From Deltaproteobacteria bacterium (lineage in GTDB: Bacteria; Myxococcota; Myxococcia; Myxococcales; SZAS-1): a stretch of 64,000 nt of DNA. Below the pieces are notes generated by a model that did not search any database, was not told the origin of the DNA, and saw only the letters and a list, made by a program, of their open reading frames with translations. Positions 46,416-55,897 of this stretch are shown here, one piece after another. A program made the translations under genes and the position numbers. Every line of letters begins with the position of its first letter. The stretch's first letter is position 1. The stretch covers positions 1-64,000 of the forward strand of contig JAFEBB010000018.1 in the NCBI GenBank assembly GCA_018266075.1, given 5' to 3'.

Positions 46416-47024
46416 TCAGAACGTCCCGTTCAGGGTCACGTTGCTCGCGCCCGCCTTCTGCACCGTGCCCGTGAAGCTGCCGTGGATGGTGTACGTGCAG
46501 CCGCCCGTGAGCGTGGAGCTGGTGATCGACATCGAGAACGTCCCCGGGACGAGCTCGTAGGGATGGGCCGCGTCGGACGGGTCGAAGAGCGCAAGGCCCA
46601 GACTGCCGCTGGCGAAGTCGCTCTCGGTGTAGCTCCCGACGTCGGGGTTCGCGTTGAAGTGGCCCTGGAGCGTGGTGGTCCAGCCGGTGAAGTTGCCCTG
46701 GTCCGCGCCGAAGCTGAACAGGCCGCCGATGCACGTGCCGCTCGCGCTGATGATGCAGTCGTGGGTCATGCTCTGGGTCTCGCCGCCGCTGGCCTCGACG
46801 TCGCACGAGGTCCCGCCGGTGCTGCCGCTGCTGCCGGACGTGCCCGTGGTCGACGACGCGGTGCTGCCCGAGCCCGTGGTGCTCCCGGAGCTGGTGGTGC
46901 TGCCCGAGCCGGAGGTTCCGGTCGAGCCGGAGGTGCTCGAGGACGTCGACGAGCTCGACCCGCTCGAACCGCTGCACGCCGCGAGCACGCCTGCGAAGGC
47001 CAAGACCAGCAAAGCGCGATTCAT
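46416..47024 (-). CDS. Lipoprotein with Ser/Thr/Gly linker
   Basis: The 202-aa protein has a lipoprotein signal (MNRALLVLAFAGVLAAC) and a Gly/Ser/Thr linker of about 55 residues. The C-terminal domain has ASGTCIGGLFSFGADQGNFTGWTTTLQGHF and strands ending GGCTYTIHGSFTGTVQKAGASN. It is probably a surface lipoprotein; no function is recognised. The start ATG has CGGGGGAA upstream and sets the signal peptide. Confidence 0.7.
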   Translation of the reverse strand: MNRALLVLAFAGVLAACSGSSGSSSSTSSSTSGSTGTSGSGSTTSSGSTTGSGSTASSTTGTSGSSGSTGGTSCDVEASGGETQSMTHDCIISASGTCIGGLFSFGADQGNFTGWTTTLQGHFNANPDVGSYTESDFASGSLGLALFDPSDAAHPYELVPGTFSMSITSSTLTGGCTYTIHGSFTGTVQKAGASNVTLNGTF

Positions 47025-47181
47025 GATTTCCCCCGGAGTGAGTAACGCCGCCATTCTCGCCCCAGGGATTTGGTCCAGCAACAAATCGATCGCTCAGTGA
47101 ACACAATCACTAGGAGTGAAGAGGTGCGAGAGTTCCTGCTTGCATCCTCAGCACGCCGCCCACGAGCGCTGGCGCAATTCT

Positions 47182-47625
47182 TCAGGCCCAAAGCGAGCCC
47201 GAGCGCGTGCTCCGGGCGCAAGACGTCGCGGAGGTTTCGAACGGGGCGGCCCGGTGTGCTACGCGAAGCAACTCGACGTCGTCGAGCACACGCGGAACCG
47301 GCAGCCGTCGATCCGGTTCGCCATCGAATTCCAGAAGGCCGTCACACTCCTCGTTCTTGCTTCGAAATTGGACACTCGCGGCGCGAAGGTTGAGGCGACG
47401 GAGCGGGACTCCATCGAGCGTCCCTGGCTCTGCGCAGATCTTCCGAGCGCGATCGATGGCATCACCGATCGATTCCCCCAGCACAGACGACTCGAGTTCG
47501 AATCCGAAGCGGTCCTCGATCACGAACTGTTCGCGCCGCCTCGAGGGCGGGCTTACCATCGTCTCCACCCCAATCGCACAGCTCAGGATTGGCGATTCCA
47601 GGTTGCGCTTTAGCTTCAGTTTCAT
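47182..47625 (-). CDS. Hypothetical protein
   Basis: The 147-aa ORF reads MKLKLKRNLESPILSCAIGVETMVSPPSRRREQFVIEDRFGFELES, an ordinary protein-like composition. The plus-strand ORF over the same place is Arg/His-rich and looks like a shadow. No family was recognised, and no ribosome-binding site is clear. It could be a remnant. Confidence 0.35.
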   Translation of the reverse strand: MKLKLKRNLESPILSCAIGVETMVSPPSRRREQFVIEDRFGFELESSVLGESIGDAIDRARKICAEPGTLDGVPLRRLNLRAASVQFRSKNEECDGLLEFDGEPDRRLPVPRVLDDVELLRVAHRAAPFETSATSCARSTRSGSLWA

Positions 47626-47822
47626 TCGGAGCGCTCAGGCAAGCCCATCCAATGGAAGGCTATCGCGTTTCCACACGGGGAGAGCTGGAAGCAAGTCGAG
47701 TTCACGCGCCGAAATCCGCTCGACTTGAGTCGAGTTCGCGGCGATTGGTTGCGCCAAGCAGTCTGGAATCAAGAAGATTATCAATCGCACCAGCGCGAAG
47801 CTGGAGAGCAACTGAGCGCCCC

Positions 47823-48611
47823 ATGGCCAACGAGCAAATCCAATTCAACGACGGCGCCGCGTACGAACGCTACATGGGCAAGTGGAGCCGACTGGTGGGC
47901 GCCGCCTTCCTCGACTGGCTCGGCGCAGAGTCCGGCAAGCGCTGGCTCGACGTCGGCTGCGGCAATGGCGCCTTCACCGAGCTGATCCTCGATCGCTGTG
48001 CGCCGGGCTTCGTCCATGGGATCGACCCGTCGGAAGGCCAGCTCGCCTACGCGCGCGCACGGTTCTCGTCGCGCGTCGCGGAGTTTCGCCAGGGCGACGC
48101 GATGGCCCTGCCCTTTCCTGATGACTCGTTCGACGCCGCGGTCATGCCGCTGGTGATCTTCTTCGTCCCCGAGCCGGCCAAGGGCGTCGCCGAGATGGCG
48201 CGCGTGGTTCGTCCGGGCGGCCTCGTGACGGCGTATGCGTGGGACATCGTCGGCGGCGGCTTCCCCTACGAGTTGCTGAAGGTCGAGCTGCGCGCGCTGG
48301 GCGTCATCGTCCCCGAGGCGCCGAACGTCGATGCCGCTCGCATCGACGCCCTCCTCAAGCTTTGGATGGGCGCGGGCCTGGAGGCGGCCGAGACGAAGGA
48401 GATCACCGTGCAGCGGTCTTTCGCGGACTTCGACGACTACTGGGCGACCGTCCAGGGGGCGCCGAGCGCCGGTCCGAAGCTCGCGGCCATGGCCGACGCA
48501 GACCTCGCGACGCTCAAGATGCGGCTGCGTGCGCAGCTGCCGGCCGATGACCGTGGGCGCATCACCTGCAGCGCCCGGGCGCATGCCATCAAGGGCCGCA
48601 CGCCCGGCTAG
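47823..48611 (+). CDS. SAM-dependent methyltransferase (UbiE/COQ5-like)
   Basis: The 262-aa protein begins MANEQIQFNDGAAYERYMGKWSRLVG and has motif I WLDVGCGNGAFTELIL, FRQGDAMALPFPDDSFDAAV and VVRPGGLVTAYAWD, the typical methyltransferase-11 pattern. The N-terminus (AAYERYMGKWSR) is common in this subfamily. Substrate unknown. The ORF extends 78 codons upstream, but the family match begins at this ATG. Confidence 0.88.
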   Translation: MANEQIQFNDGAAYERYMGKWSRLVGAAFLDWLGAESGKRWLDVGCGNGAFTELILDRCAPGFVHGIDPSEGQLAYARARFSSRVAEFRQGDAMALPFPDDSFDAAVMPLVIFFVPEPAKGVAEMARVVRPGGLVTAYAWDIVGGGFPYELLKVELRALGVIVPEAPNVDAARIDALLKLWMGAGLEAAETKEITVQRSFADFDDYWATVQGAPSAGPKLAAMADADLATLKMRLRAQLPADDRGRITCSARAHAIKGRTPG

Positions 48612-48939
48612 ACGATCGTCGCGGCTCGAGCGAGCCGGCAGCAGCATCCCCGCGTTCAACGCGCGTTGTTCGATCGTTCAGGAGGCGCTTCAGCCCACGG
48701 ACGCTCCGCTCTCTGATTGCGCGCTGAACGAGGCCATCCGCGCGTTTGATCGTGCGCTCGCGGTGAAGTTGACGCCGCACCGGGGATGTCCGAGGCCTGC
48801 GCGAGCTGCGTGGAGATCGAGCCCGCGTGCAGAAGCCACGGCTGGGTGAAAGAGTCGGACGAGTCCCGGCGGGCTCAACATCGACGTCCCCGGCATCGCG
48901 TGCGTTGCGGCGCAGGCCAGCTGGACTCACACTGGCCGC
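48612..48939. other. Gene-free stretch
   Basis: About 328 bases between two plus-strand genes. Open frames here are short and Arg/Ala-rich, without family matches or start signals. No repeat was seen. Confidence 0.5.
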
Positions 48940-49785
48940 ATGAAGATCGCCTTGATCGGCCCGGGAGCCATTGGCAGCACCTTCGCCTACCAGCTCTCGC
49001 GCGCCGGACACGAGGTGACCGTGGTCGCCCGCGGCGCGCGCCTCGCGTACCTCCAGGGCGAAGGCGCCATCGTGCTGGGCTCCGGTGAGCGAGCCCCCGT
49101 CACCGTGGCCGACGCGCTCGATGCGACGACGCCCTGGGACCTGGTGATGGTCACCGTGCTCGCGCACCAGGTCCAAGCGGTACTTCCGGCGCTCCAGGCC
49201 AGCGCCGCGCGGCAGGTGATGTTCCTCTTCAACACCTTCGAATCCATCGAGCCGCTGCGCGACGCGGTCGGGCGCGAGCGCGCGCTCTTCGGCTTCCCCA
49301 TGGGCATCTTCGCCCTGCTTCGCGAGGGCCGCGTGCTGCCCCAGATTCGCGTGGGCACCGTGAGCTCCGACCCGGCGTGGGCCAAGGTCTTCAGCGCAGC
49401 CGGGATTCCGACCTCCGTCGAGCCCGACATGCAGGGCTGGCTGCGCACCCACGTCGCGGTGATCGCTCCGATGATGACCGCCGCGGCCATCGCGTTCGGC
49501 CAGAAGCGAGGCCTCACCTGGGCCGAGGCAGGACATCACATCGACGCCTTGCGCGCCGGACTCGACGCGGTGCGCGCGGTGGGGAGCGCCATCCGTCCGC
49601 CGCTCTTCGGCCCCCTCGCCCGGCTCCCGCGCTTCGTGCTCGCGGGACTCTTCTGGATCGCCAGTCGCACCCGGATGGTGCACGACCTCGGCTCCATGGG
49701 ACCGACCGAGCCCCGACTCCTCATCGACATGATGCGCGCCGCGGCGCCGTCGTTCGCCGGCCCGCTCGAGAAGGTCCGGCCCTGA
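48940..49785 (+). CDS. Ketopantoate reductase (ApbA/PanE)-like oxidoreductase
   Basis: The 281-aa protein begins MKIALIGPGAIGSTFAYQLSRAGHEVTVVARG, a Rossmann loop (G-P-G-A-I-G) with the PanE arrangement and an NADP-type Arg. The C-terminal half is helical but is not clearly PanE: the usual N-x-L/K active-site pattern is not seen. It may be a relative with another 2-keto acid as substrate. It is a single gene. Confidence 0.75.
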   Translation: MKIALIGPGAIGSTFAYQLSRAGHEVTVVARGARLAYLQGEGAIVLGSGERAPVTVADALDATTPWDLVMVTVLAHQVQAVLPALQASAARQVMFLFNTFESIEPLRDAVGRERALFGFPMGIFALLREGRVLPQIRVGTVSSDPAWAKVFSAAGIPTSVEPDMQGWLRTHVAVIAPMMTAAAIAFGQKRGLTWAEAGHHIDALRAGLDAVRAVGSAIRPPLFGPLARLPRFVLAGLFWIASRTRMVHDLGSMGPTEPRLLIDMMRAAAPSFAGPLEKVRP

Positions 49786-49803
49786 GATCTGGCGCAGCCG
49801 GCC

Positions 49804-50013
49804 CTACTTCTTGCCGATCTTGAGCTTGAGCGCGTCGAGCGACTTCACCGAGACCTCGAAGAGCTTCCCGTCGAGCTTGGCGGTGACGTTCTTCTTCAAG
49901 TACGGCGCGATGAGCTTCAGCGACGCATCGGTCTGATCAGTTGCCGCCTTCGCCGCGGGCTTGGCCGACTTCCCCTCGATGTCGGATGCGTCGCCGAGGT
50001 CGCAGCCTAGCAA
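49804..50013 (-). CDS. Small Lys-rich ORF, possible fragment
   Basis: About 69 residues, starting at TTG and ending AKLDGKLFEVSVKSLDALKLKIGKK. The part before it reads RRRAALLGCDLGD, resembling a lipobox without a signal peptide. No ATG or GTG with a ribosome-binding site was found. It could be a decayed or 5'-truncated gene. Confidence 0.3.
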   Translation of the reverse strand: MLGCDLGDASDIEGKSAKPAAKAATDQTDASLKLIAPYLKKNVTAKLDGKLFEVSVKSLDALKLKIGKK

Positions 50014-50070
50014 CGCCGCGCGTCGGCGCGTGAGGAACTGCGGGTAGACTGCGCGTGCCCAAGGGGGCCC

Positions 50071-50815
50071 ATGCGCCGCGCGTTCGTGCTGCTGCTCTTC
50101 ACCCTCGCCGCCTGCTCGAAGAACGAGCCCGGCCCGACGGATGCCGGCCCGGTCGTCGACGCGGGCTCCATCCCGGCCACGCTCGTCGACGCCGGCATCT
50201 TCGTGAAGGGCGTGGGCATCGCCAACACCGCCTGCACGCTCGACATCTGCCAGCACAACGAAAACACCGACCTCATCCGCTGGCACGGCAACATCTAACT
50301 GGTACACCGCACCGCCGTGAGCCAGGACCTCGGCCCCGACAGCTCCCTGCACCTCTATCAGTCGACCGATGAAGGCCAGAGCTTCACCCAAGTGGCCACC
50401 CTGCTCGCGCCGCAGGACCGCTTGCCGAACGAGCAATATCCCGACGGCGGCGCGGTCACCCTCGACGGCGGCCCGGGCGTGTACGGCGGCCGCGACCTGC
50501 GCGATCCGCACTTCTTCATCGTCAACGACACCCTGCACTTCATCGCGCTCACGCGCCTGGGCACTTCGAACAAGAAGCGCACCGCACTCTACGAGCTCAC
50601 CGGCAACCTCGAAGGCGGACCGCTGGGCATCGAAGAGCGCGTGGTGCTCCCGAGCGCGGGCGACACCTCGTACGCAGGCGGCGTGAAGCTCGCCAGCGGC
50701 GACTGGCTCTTCTCCTGGTACTCCGGCGACCCCACCCTCGACGAGCCCTGGGTACCTGGGCATGTTCGACGCCACCGACATCTGGCTCGGGACCATGAAC
50801 CTCGGGATGCAGTAA
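50071..50815 (+). pseudogene. Asp-box (BNR) exported protein, broken by nonsense and frameshift
   Basis: A lipoprotein-type start (MRRAFVLLLFTLAAC) is followed by one continuous protein. TAA at 50296-50298 interrupts HGNI-x-LVHRTAVSQDLG, where TAC (Tyr) would restore it. Downstream there is a BNR Asp-box, STDEGQSF. A second lesion is one extra G at 50750-50752: without it the end reads WYLGMFDATDIWLGTMNLGMQ, then TAA at 50813-50815. Sialidase-like or glycosidase-like propellers carry Asp-boxes; the ancestor's enzyme activity is unknown. Confidence 0.75.
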
Positions 50816-50959
50816 CCTTCCAGAGTTGAAAATCCCGCGTTGCGCGAACGCCCTTCAGTCGTCTTGGAGTCGTCCGCGGGGGCAGTCCAGACGGAATTGT
50901 TGGAACCCATAGCATTTGGTACAAGCGGACTACCCGTCCCCAAACGTTTGCGAGGTGAC

Positions 50960-51976
50960 ATGTTCGTGCGCCGAGTCGTATTCGCCGGATTGTTCGTGTC
51001 GGCTGCAGGCTGCGCCCAGATCGACGTCGTGAACGGGGCCCAGCCCTTCCACACCGCCGAGGAGTACGCGCCCAACGTGCAGCGCCTCGAGGCGGGTGAG
51101 AACAAGGAAGACGCCCGGCGCTACTGGCTGGAGTACGGCGTCAAGGCCATTGAGAACGCGCCGCTGGCCAACGATCCGGATCTGCCGCTCGCCTGTCTCA
51201 AGGCGCCGGACGGCGAGATCATCCGCAAGAACGGCACGCCCGAGGCGCACCGCCTGCTGGATCAGGACATCCGCTACTACGCGCTCATCAACCAGAGCCA
51301 CAACCTGCTCGCGGCGCACTCCGCGGAGCTGGTGGCGGTGATGAAGGTCGCCGACGGCGAGTACGCGCACAAGGAGGAGTACAAGGAGCTCGCCCTGCGC
51401 GCGGTGGTCGCCTACGAGCGCCTGCTGGATCACCACCGCTACCTGCTCGCGCAGCTCAAGAAGTCGGGCTGCCTCTCCGACACCGCGCCGAGCACCTACA
51501 AGTTCAGCGAAGACGCGCTCGCGCGGTACCAGGGGCTGCTCAAGGACATCAAGACCAGCACCGACGCGACGTCGGACCTGACGGCGCTGGCCCAGGCGAG
51601 CTTCGCCAAGTACGCCGAGCCGCTCAAGAACCGCCGCCAGTACGCGGGGCGCGTGGAGATGCTCAGCTTCATGCACCGCATCTACGCGGAGAGCACCGCC
51701 GAGGCCGAGCAGATCTGCGGCCAGCTCTTGACCGCACCCAAGGCGCCGCCCTGGCAGCTCTTCGCCTGCGGCTACGTGTACGAGAAGGCGGCCCGCTACG
51801 ACGACGCCAAGCACACGTACGACCGCCTCAAGAGCGTGTCGACGGACAATCTGGAGTACGTGGCCCGCGCGAAGAAGCGCACGAACTACATCGACGACTA
51901 CGCGGCACCGCTGGCCGACCCCGCGCTCGGGTCGACGTCGGTCCCCAACCTGCAGGCCTTCCTGGAGCTGAAGTGA
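50960..51976 (+). CDS. Lipoprotein, partner of CsgG-like gene
   Basis: The 338-aa protein has a lipoprotein signal (MFVRRVVFAGLFVSAAGC). The rest is helical and rich in charged residues, with an odd TPR-like end (WQLFACGYVYEKAARYDDAKHTYDRLKS). GAGGTGAC lies just before the ATG, which is preferred over an ATG 40 codons upstream. Its stop overlaps the next gene's start, so the pair is coupled. It is probably periplasmic and anchored to the outer membrane. Function not recognised. Confidence 0.75.
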   Translation: MFVRRVVFAGLFVSAAGCAQIDVVNGAQPFHTAEEYAPNVQRLEAGENKEDARRYWLEYGVKAIENAPLANDPDLPLACLKAPDGEIIRKNGTPEAHRLLDQDIRYYALINQSHNLLAAHSAELVAVMKVADGEYAHKEEYKELALRAVVAYERLLDHHRYLLAQLKKSGCLSDTAPSTYKFSEDALARYQGLLKDIKTSTDATSDLTALAQASFAKYAEPLKNRRQYAGRVEMLSFMHRIYAESTAEAEQICGQLLTAPKAPPWQLFACGYVYEKAARYDDAKHTYDRLKSVSTDNLEYVARAKKRTNYIDDYAAPLADPALGSTSVPNLQAFLELK

Positions 51977-53064
51977 TGACCCCGAGAGATCGTATCGCCG
52001 CGGCCGCCCTCTTCGTCGTGGCCTCGCTGGTGGCCTGCACGCCCACCGCCACCGTGCGCAAGCTCCGCGTCCTGGACGACCCGCGCGTGAGCATGGACGA
52101 CGACGCCGTCTCCACCTACGCGCCGGACTCCAAGCTCTTCCGCATCGCGGTCGTGGACTTCGTGGACCAGACCAACAACTACGCGGGCAAGGTGGAGGAC
52201 ATGTTCGCCGACGTCCTCACCACGGAGCTCTACAAGACCAGCCGCTTCACCCTCTACGACCGCAACCAGCTCAAGCGAAAGAACATCTCCACCTCCAGCC
52301 AGCAGGCGGTGGGCGTGGCCGTCCCCGCGAACATGATGCAGGGCCAGGTCAACCAGAACGGCATGCCCGTGGTCTCCACCAACGGCCAGCCGGTGTCGGG
52401 CTCGCCCACGGTGACCGCCTCGAGCTCGACCGGCCGCCTCAACGACGAGGGCCAGGTGGAGAACGAGGCCCAGCGGCTGCGCACCGAGGTCGACGGCGTG
52501 TTCCTCGGCTTCGTGACCAACGCGGAGATCGCGAACGATCAGAGGTCGGGCGTGTACACGATCGACTACCGCATCGTGAAGAACGTGGGCTCGGGCCTCG
52601 ACGCGGCGCACGCGGCGGGCAGCCACAACGGCGCCACCGGCGGCGCGTCGACGCTGGTCATCTTCGCCGACTCGGACCGGGTGCGCTTCACCGGCAACCC
52701 CATGCAGCTCCAGGCGGCCAACGTGAACGCGCCCATCGCGCTCAACCGCGACGACCTCGCGCGCATCGCCGACAAGGTGCGCAAGTTCTTCCCCGACCTG
52801 CAGGTCTCGATGTTCCGCACCGCGCGCGTGACCGACATCAACGGCCGCACGCTCTCGATCAACCTGGGCAGTGCGGAGATCAAGCCGGGCTTCTCGTTCT
52901 TCGTGACCACCGAGCCCGACGACGCGACCGGCGAGTTCTACTACAAGGGCAAGTTCATCGTCCGCGACACCTTCGACCGCGCCAGCCGCGCCACGCTCTC
53001 CGAGGAGCTGGACGACAGCTACATGCGCAGCATCAAGGTCGGCGACCGCATCGTCTTCAAGTAG
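51976..53064 (+). CDS. CsgG/HfaB-like lipoprotein
   Basis: The 362-aa protein has a lipoprotein signal (FVVASLVAC) and a CsgG-like segment: LFRIAVVDFVDQTNNYAGKVEDMFADVLTTELYKTSRFTLYDRNQL. CsgG forms the curli-secretion channel; related proteins serve holdfast or other surface export. No curli subunit is near. It may be a family member with a different role. The ATG at 51976 overlaps the upstream stop (TGATG); GTG at 51973 is possible. Confidence 0.75.
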   Translation: MTPRDRIAAAALFVVASLVACTPTATVRKLRVLDDPRVSMDDDAVSTYAPDSKLFRIAVVDFVDQTNNYAGKVEDMFADVLTTELYKTSRFTLYDRNQLKRKNISTSSQQAVGVAVPANMMQGQVNQNGMPVVSTNGQPVSGSPTVTASSSTGRLNDEGQVENEAQRLRTEVDGVFLGFVTNAEIANDQRSGVYTIDYRIVKNVGSGLDAAHAAGSHNGATGGASTLVIFADSDRVRFTGNPMQLQAANVNAPIALNRDDLARIADKVRKFFPDLQVSMFRTARVTDINGRTLSINLGSAEIKPGFSFFVTTEPDDATGEFYYKGKFIVRDTFDRASRATLSEELDDSYMRSIKVGDRIVFK

Positions 53065-53159
53065 GGCCCGCGGCTCGCGTTCCAAGGCAGCGCTCGGCGC
53101 GCCGGTCGTCCTGCATGGACGGCCGGCGCGTGTGCATTTTGGGCCAGGAGGATTTCGCG

Positions 53160-53414
53160 ATGGCCATCTACATGGACGTCCACAGCGGCATGAAGGGCAT
53201 CACCGCCGAGCAATTCAAAGCCGCGCACGAGGCCGACTTGAAGGCCGAGAAGGACGAACAGGGCGTGCACTTCATCAAGGCCTGGGCCGACCCCAAGAGC
53301 GGCAAGGTGTTCTGCCTCTCCGAGGGGCCGAGCAAGGAGGCGGTGCAGCGCGTGCACGAGCGCGCGGGGCATCCGGCGAATGAGACGTACGAGGTGGCGT
53401 ACGTCGTGGACTGA
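53160..53414 (+). CDS. DUF4242 family protein (SCO4226-like)
   Basis: The 84-aa protein reads MAIYMDVHSGMKGITAEQFKAAHEADLKAEKDEQ and has VFCLSEGPSKEAVQRVHERAGHP, a close match to DUF4242, whose SCO4226 member binds nickel. The conserved His and Cys positions fit metal binding, but this is an inference. A strong AGGAGG lies nine bases upstream. Probably cytoplasmic. Confidence 0.8.
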   Translation: MAIYMDVHSGMKGITAEQFKAAHEADLKAEKDEQGVHFIKAWADPKSGKVFCLSEGPSKEAVQRVHERAGHPANETYEVAYVVD

Positions 53415-53424
53415 CCGACCTCGG

Positions 53425-54543
53425 CTACTGCAACGTCAGGTTCCCGGTGAGCAGATCGGTCTGCTCGAGGCCGAAGGCTTGGGCGTTGTCGCAGTTGGCG
53501 TAGAACGTCACGTCGCGCGACGCATCGATCGACGCCCCGCCCGTCTCGAGCAACTGCAGCGCCTCGGGCGGAATGGTGAACGTGCCCGGGCTGTCGGGGA
53601 CGTTGCAGCTCAAGATGTACTCCTGGCCCGGCGGCGCCGAACCCTGCTGCTGGATGTCGAACTGCACGGTCTCACCTGGGCCGTTTCCGGGCGACCAGGT
53701 CAGCGTGAGCCCCGCCGTTCGATTCACGGCGACCGCGTTGTGCGTGAAGTCCGGCGTGACCGCCGTGAGCGGCGGAGCGGCCTGGAGCTGGCCGCTGAAC
53801 GCGTGAATCGACCCACCCGACGCGCTGAACGAGATGAGATCGCCCGGGGCCCAGGTGAGCTGCGCGACCGGATATCCGCCCGGCGCGAAGCTGATCGTGG
53901 ACGCGCTGGACGGCGTGTTGATCTGCACCGTCCCCATCGAGAGCTGCGGCATGGGCAGCCCGGTGTCCGTGGTGGAGATGAGCCCGTAGCAGCACCCGCC
54001 GGTCATGGAGATGCACGAGGGCGTGAGGGCCGTGTCGTAGCCGATGGCCGTCGCGAGCGGGCCGCTCGCCCAGCCGCCCAGGAAGATCTCGGCGAGCAGC
54101 GTGGAGCCGGTGGTGCCACCGCTGCTGCCCGACGAGCCGGTCGTCGTCGTGCTGCTGCCCGTACCGGTCGTCGTCGTGCTGCTGCCCGTGCTCGACGCGG
54201 TGCCGGCCCCCGTGGTGCTCGCACTCGTGCCGCTGGTGCTCCCTGCGCTGGAGCTCGTGCTGACCGCGCTCACGCCCGAGGTGCTCGACGCGGCGGAGCT
54301 CGCCGCCACGGTGCTGAATCCAGACGAGCCGCTCGTCGCGGTCGCGGCGCCGCTCGTCCCGGTCGTTGCGCTCGCCTGGGTCTCGCTGGTCGTGCCGCTG
54401 GTGGAGGTCGTCGAGGCGGCCGACGTGGCTCCGGCGGTCGCCGTCGATGCCGCGGCGGCTTCGCCCGTGCTGTGCTGATCGTCAGGCGCAGCGAAGCAGG
54501 CGGCCATCCCCAGCGCGGCGAGCAACACGAGTCGGATTCGCAT
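53425..54543 (-). CDS. Lipoprotein with long Ser/Thr/Gly linker
   Basis: The 372-aa protein has a lipoprotein signal (MRIRLVLLAALGMAAC), then about 120 residues of Ser/Thr/Gly/Ala. The C-terminal domain has strands such as GLTLTWSPGNGPGETVQFDIQQQ and the end FGLEQTDLLTGNLTLQ. No function is recognised; surface location is likely. It starts five bases after the ABC ATPase stop, on the same strand, but with no obvious functional link. Confidence 0.7.
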   Translation of the reverse strand: MRIRLVLLAALGMAACFAAPDDQHSTGEAAAASTATAGATSAASTTSTSGTTSETQASATTGTSGAATATSGSSGFSTVAASSAASSTSGVSAVSTSSSAGSTSGTSASTTGAGTASSTGSSTTTTGTGSSTTTTGSSGSSGGTTGSTLLAEIFLGGWASGPLATAIGYDTALTPSCISMTGGCCYGLISTTDTGLPMPQLSMGTVQINTPSSASTISFAPGGYPVAQLTWAPGDLISFSASGGSIHAFSGQLQAAPPLTAVTPDFTHNAVAVNRTAGLTLTWSPGNGPGETVQFDIQQQGSAPPGQEYILSCNVPDSPGTFTIPPEALQLLETGGASIDASRDVTFYANCDNAQAFGLEQTDLLTGNLTLQ

Positions 54544-54548
54544 GACGT

Positions 54549-55877
54549 TCACGCCGCCGGCGGCGGCGCCTCGGGCTTCGGCTCCTCGGGCACGTCCTGG
54601 AAGAGCTGGTCGCTCGGCGAGTCGTAGTCGAACAGGTCCGCGTTGCGGCCCCAGTTCACGATGGTGAGGAACAGCCGCTCGGTGTCCTCGAACGGCAGCT
54701 GCACCGCGAGCTCTTCGCGGACCACATCGGCGTCGACGCGGTGCTGCCGCTTCTCCAGCGCGCTGAGCACGAACTTGAAGACGTTCAGCGTCAGCAGCGC
54801 CTTCTTGAACATCACCTTGCGCTCGGCGGGGTCGGCTTTCAGGTAGCGCCGGCCTTCTTCGGTGAGCACCACCATCTGCTTGGGCGTGTCCACCAGCTCG
54901 ATGAGCTCCGCGGCCTTCACCACGTTCATCATCTGCGCGTACTCGCGGCCCATGTCGGCGGCGAGCTTGAACACGTCCTCCTTGCCGCCGCGGTCGTCGA
55001 GCACCTCGAGCAAGCCGCCGATCTCGATGCCGCCCGCGTCCGGCAGGACCTCGAAGCCCGGCCGCTTGATGACCGAGATCTCCGCCGCCTCGGGCTCGGG
55101 CGCTTCTTCGGGGAGCTCGCTCTCGGTGATCACCGCGTGGATGTGATCCACCAGCTTCTGGAACTCCTTGCTCCGCGGGTCGCGCGGGTACGGGAGCTTG
55201 TTCTCCACGATGGTGCGGATGCGCCCCGGGTGCGCAGCGAGGATCACGATGCGCGTGGCCATGAAGGCCACTTCCTTGATGTCGTGCGAGACCATCAAGA
55301 TCGACTTGGGGTTCTTCTCGCGATCGCTCCAGAAGCGAATCGCTTCCTCGCGCAGGTTCTCGGCGGTGAGCGCGTCGACCTGGCTGAAGGGCTCGTCCAT
55401 GCAGAGCAGCTCGGGGTGCACCGCGAGCGCGCGCGCGATGCCCACGCGCTGCTTCATGCCGCCGGAGAGCTCGCGCGGGTACGCGTCCTCGAAGCCCTTG
55501 AGGCCCACCAGCTCGACCACGTCGTCCACGGTCTTCTTCCGCTGCGCCGACTCCTGGCCCTTGGCGACGAGCGCCTCCTCGATGTTCTGGCTCACCGTCA
55601 GCCACGGGTAGAGCGCCGCGCCTTGAAACACGATGGCCGCGTCGGGGTTCAAGCCCTCGAGGTGCTTGCCGTGCGCGTCGACCTGGCCCGCGCTCTGGGG
55701 AATGAGCCCCACCAGGATGCGCATGAGCGTGCTCTTGCCGCAGCCGCTTGGCCCGAGCAGGCACAAGATCTCCTCGGGGAAGACCTGGAGGTTGATGTCG
55801 TCGAGGACCTTGAGATCCTGGCCGTTGGGGAGCCGGTAGACCTTGTGGACGTGGCGCAGCTCGCAGAGCGGTTCCAT
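54549..55877 (-). CDS. ABC transporter ATPase with AAA-associated C-terminal domain (nitrate/taurine type)
   Basis: The 442-aa protein has Walker A GPSGCGKST (42-50), LSGGMKQRVGIARAL and CMDEPFSQVDALT, close to SsuB/TauB/NrtC. After residue 250 it has an AAA-associated domain (DVFKLAADMGREYAQMMNVVKAAELIELVDTPKQMV), typical of ATPases paired with duplicated permeases. The partner permease is 4.7 kb away. The start MEPLCEL is preferred over an ATG nine codons upstream. Confidence 0.88.
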   Translation of the reverse strand: MEPLCELRHVHKVYRLPNGQDLKVLDDINLQVFPEEILCLLGPSGCGKSTLMRILVGLIPQSAGQVDAHGKHLEGLNPDAAIVFQGAALYPWLTVSQNIEEALVAKGQESAQRKKTVDDVVELVGLKGFEDAYPRELSGGMKQRVGIARALAVHPELLCMDEPFSQVDALTAENLREEAIRFWSDREKNPKSILMVSHDIKEVAFMATRIVILAAHPGRIRTIVENKLPYPRDPRSKEFQKLVDHIHAVITESELPEEAPEPEAAEISVIKRPGFEVLPDAGGIEIGGLLEVLDDRGGKEDVFKLAADMGREYAQMMNVVKAAELIELVDTPKQMVVLTEEGRRYLKADPAERKVMFKKALLTLNVFKFVLSALEKRQHRVDADVVREELAVQLPFEDTERLFLTIVNWGRNADLFDYDSPSDQLFQDVPEEPKPEAPPPAA

Positions 55878-55897
55878 GGTCGGCCTCGTTAGAACCC

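Noticed and set aside
47116-47613. 165-codon plus-strand ORF
   Set aside because: Arg/His-rich, no start signal; the minus-strand ORF over the same place looks more like a protein, though weakly.
48690-48896. 68-codon minus-strand ORF in the gap before the ketopantoate reductase-like gene
   Set aside because: No ribosome-binding site, no motif and no support from gene context.
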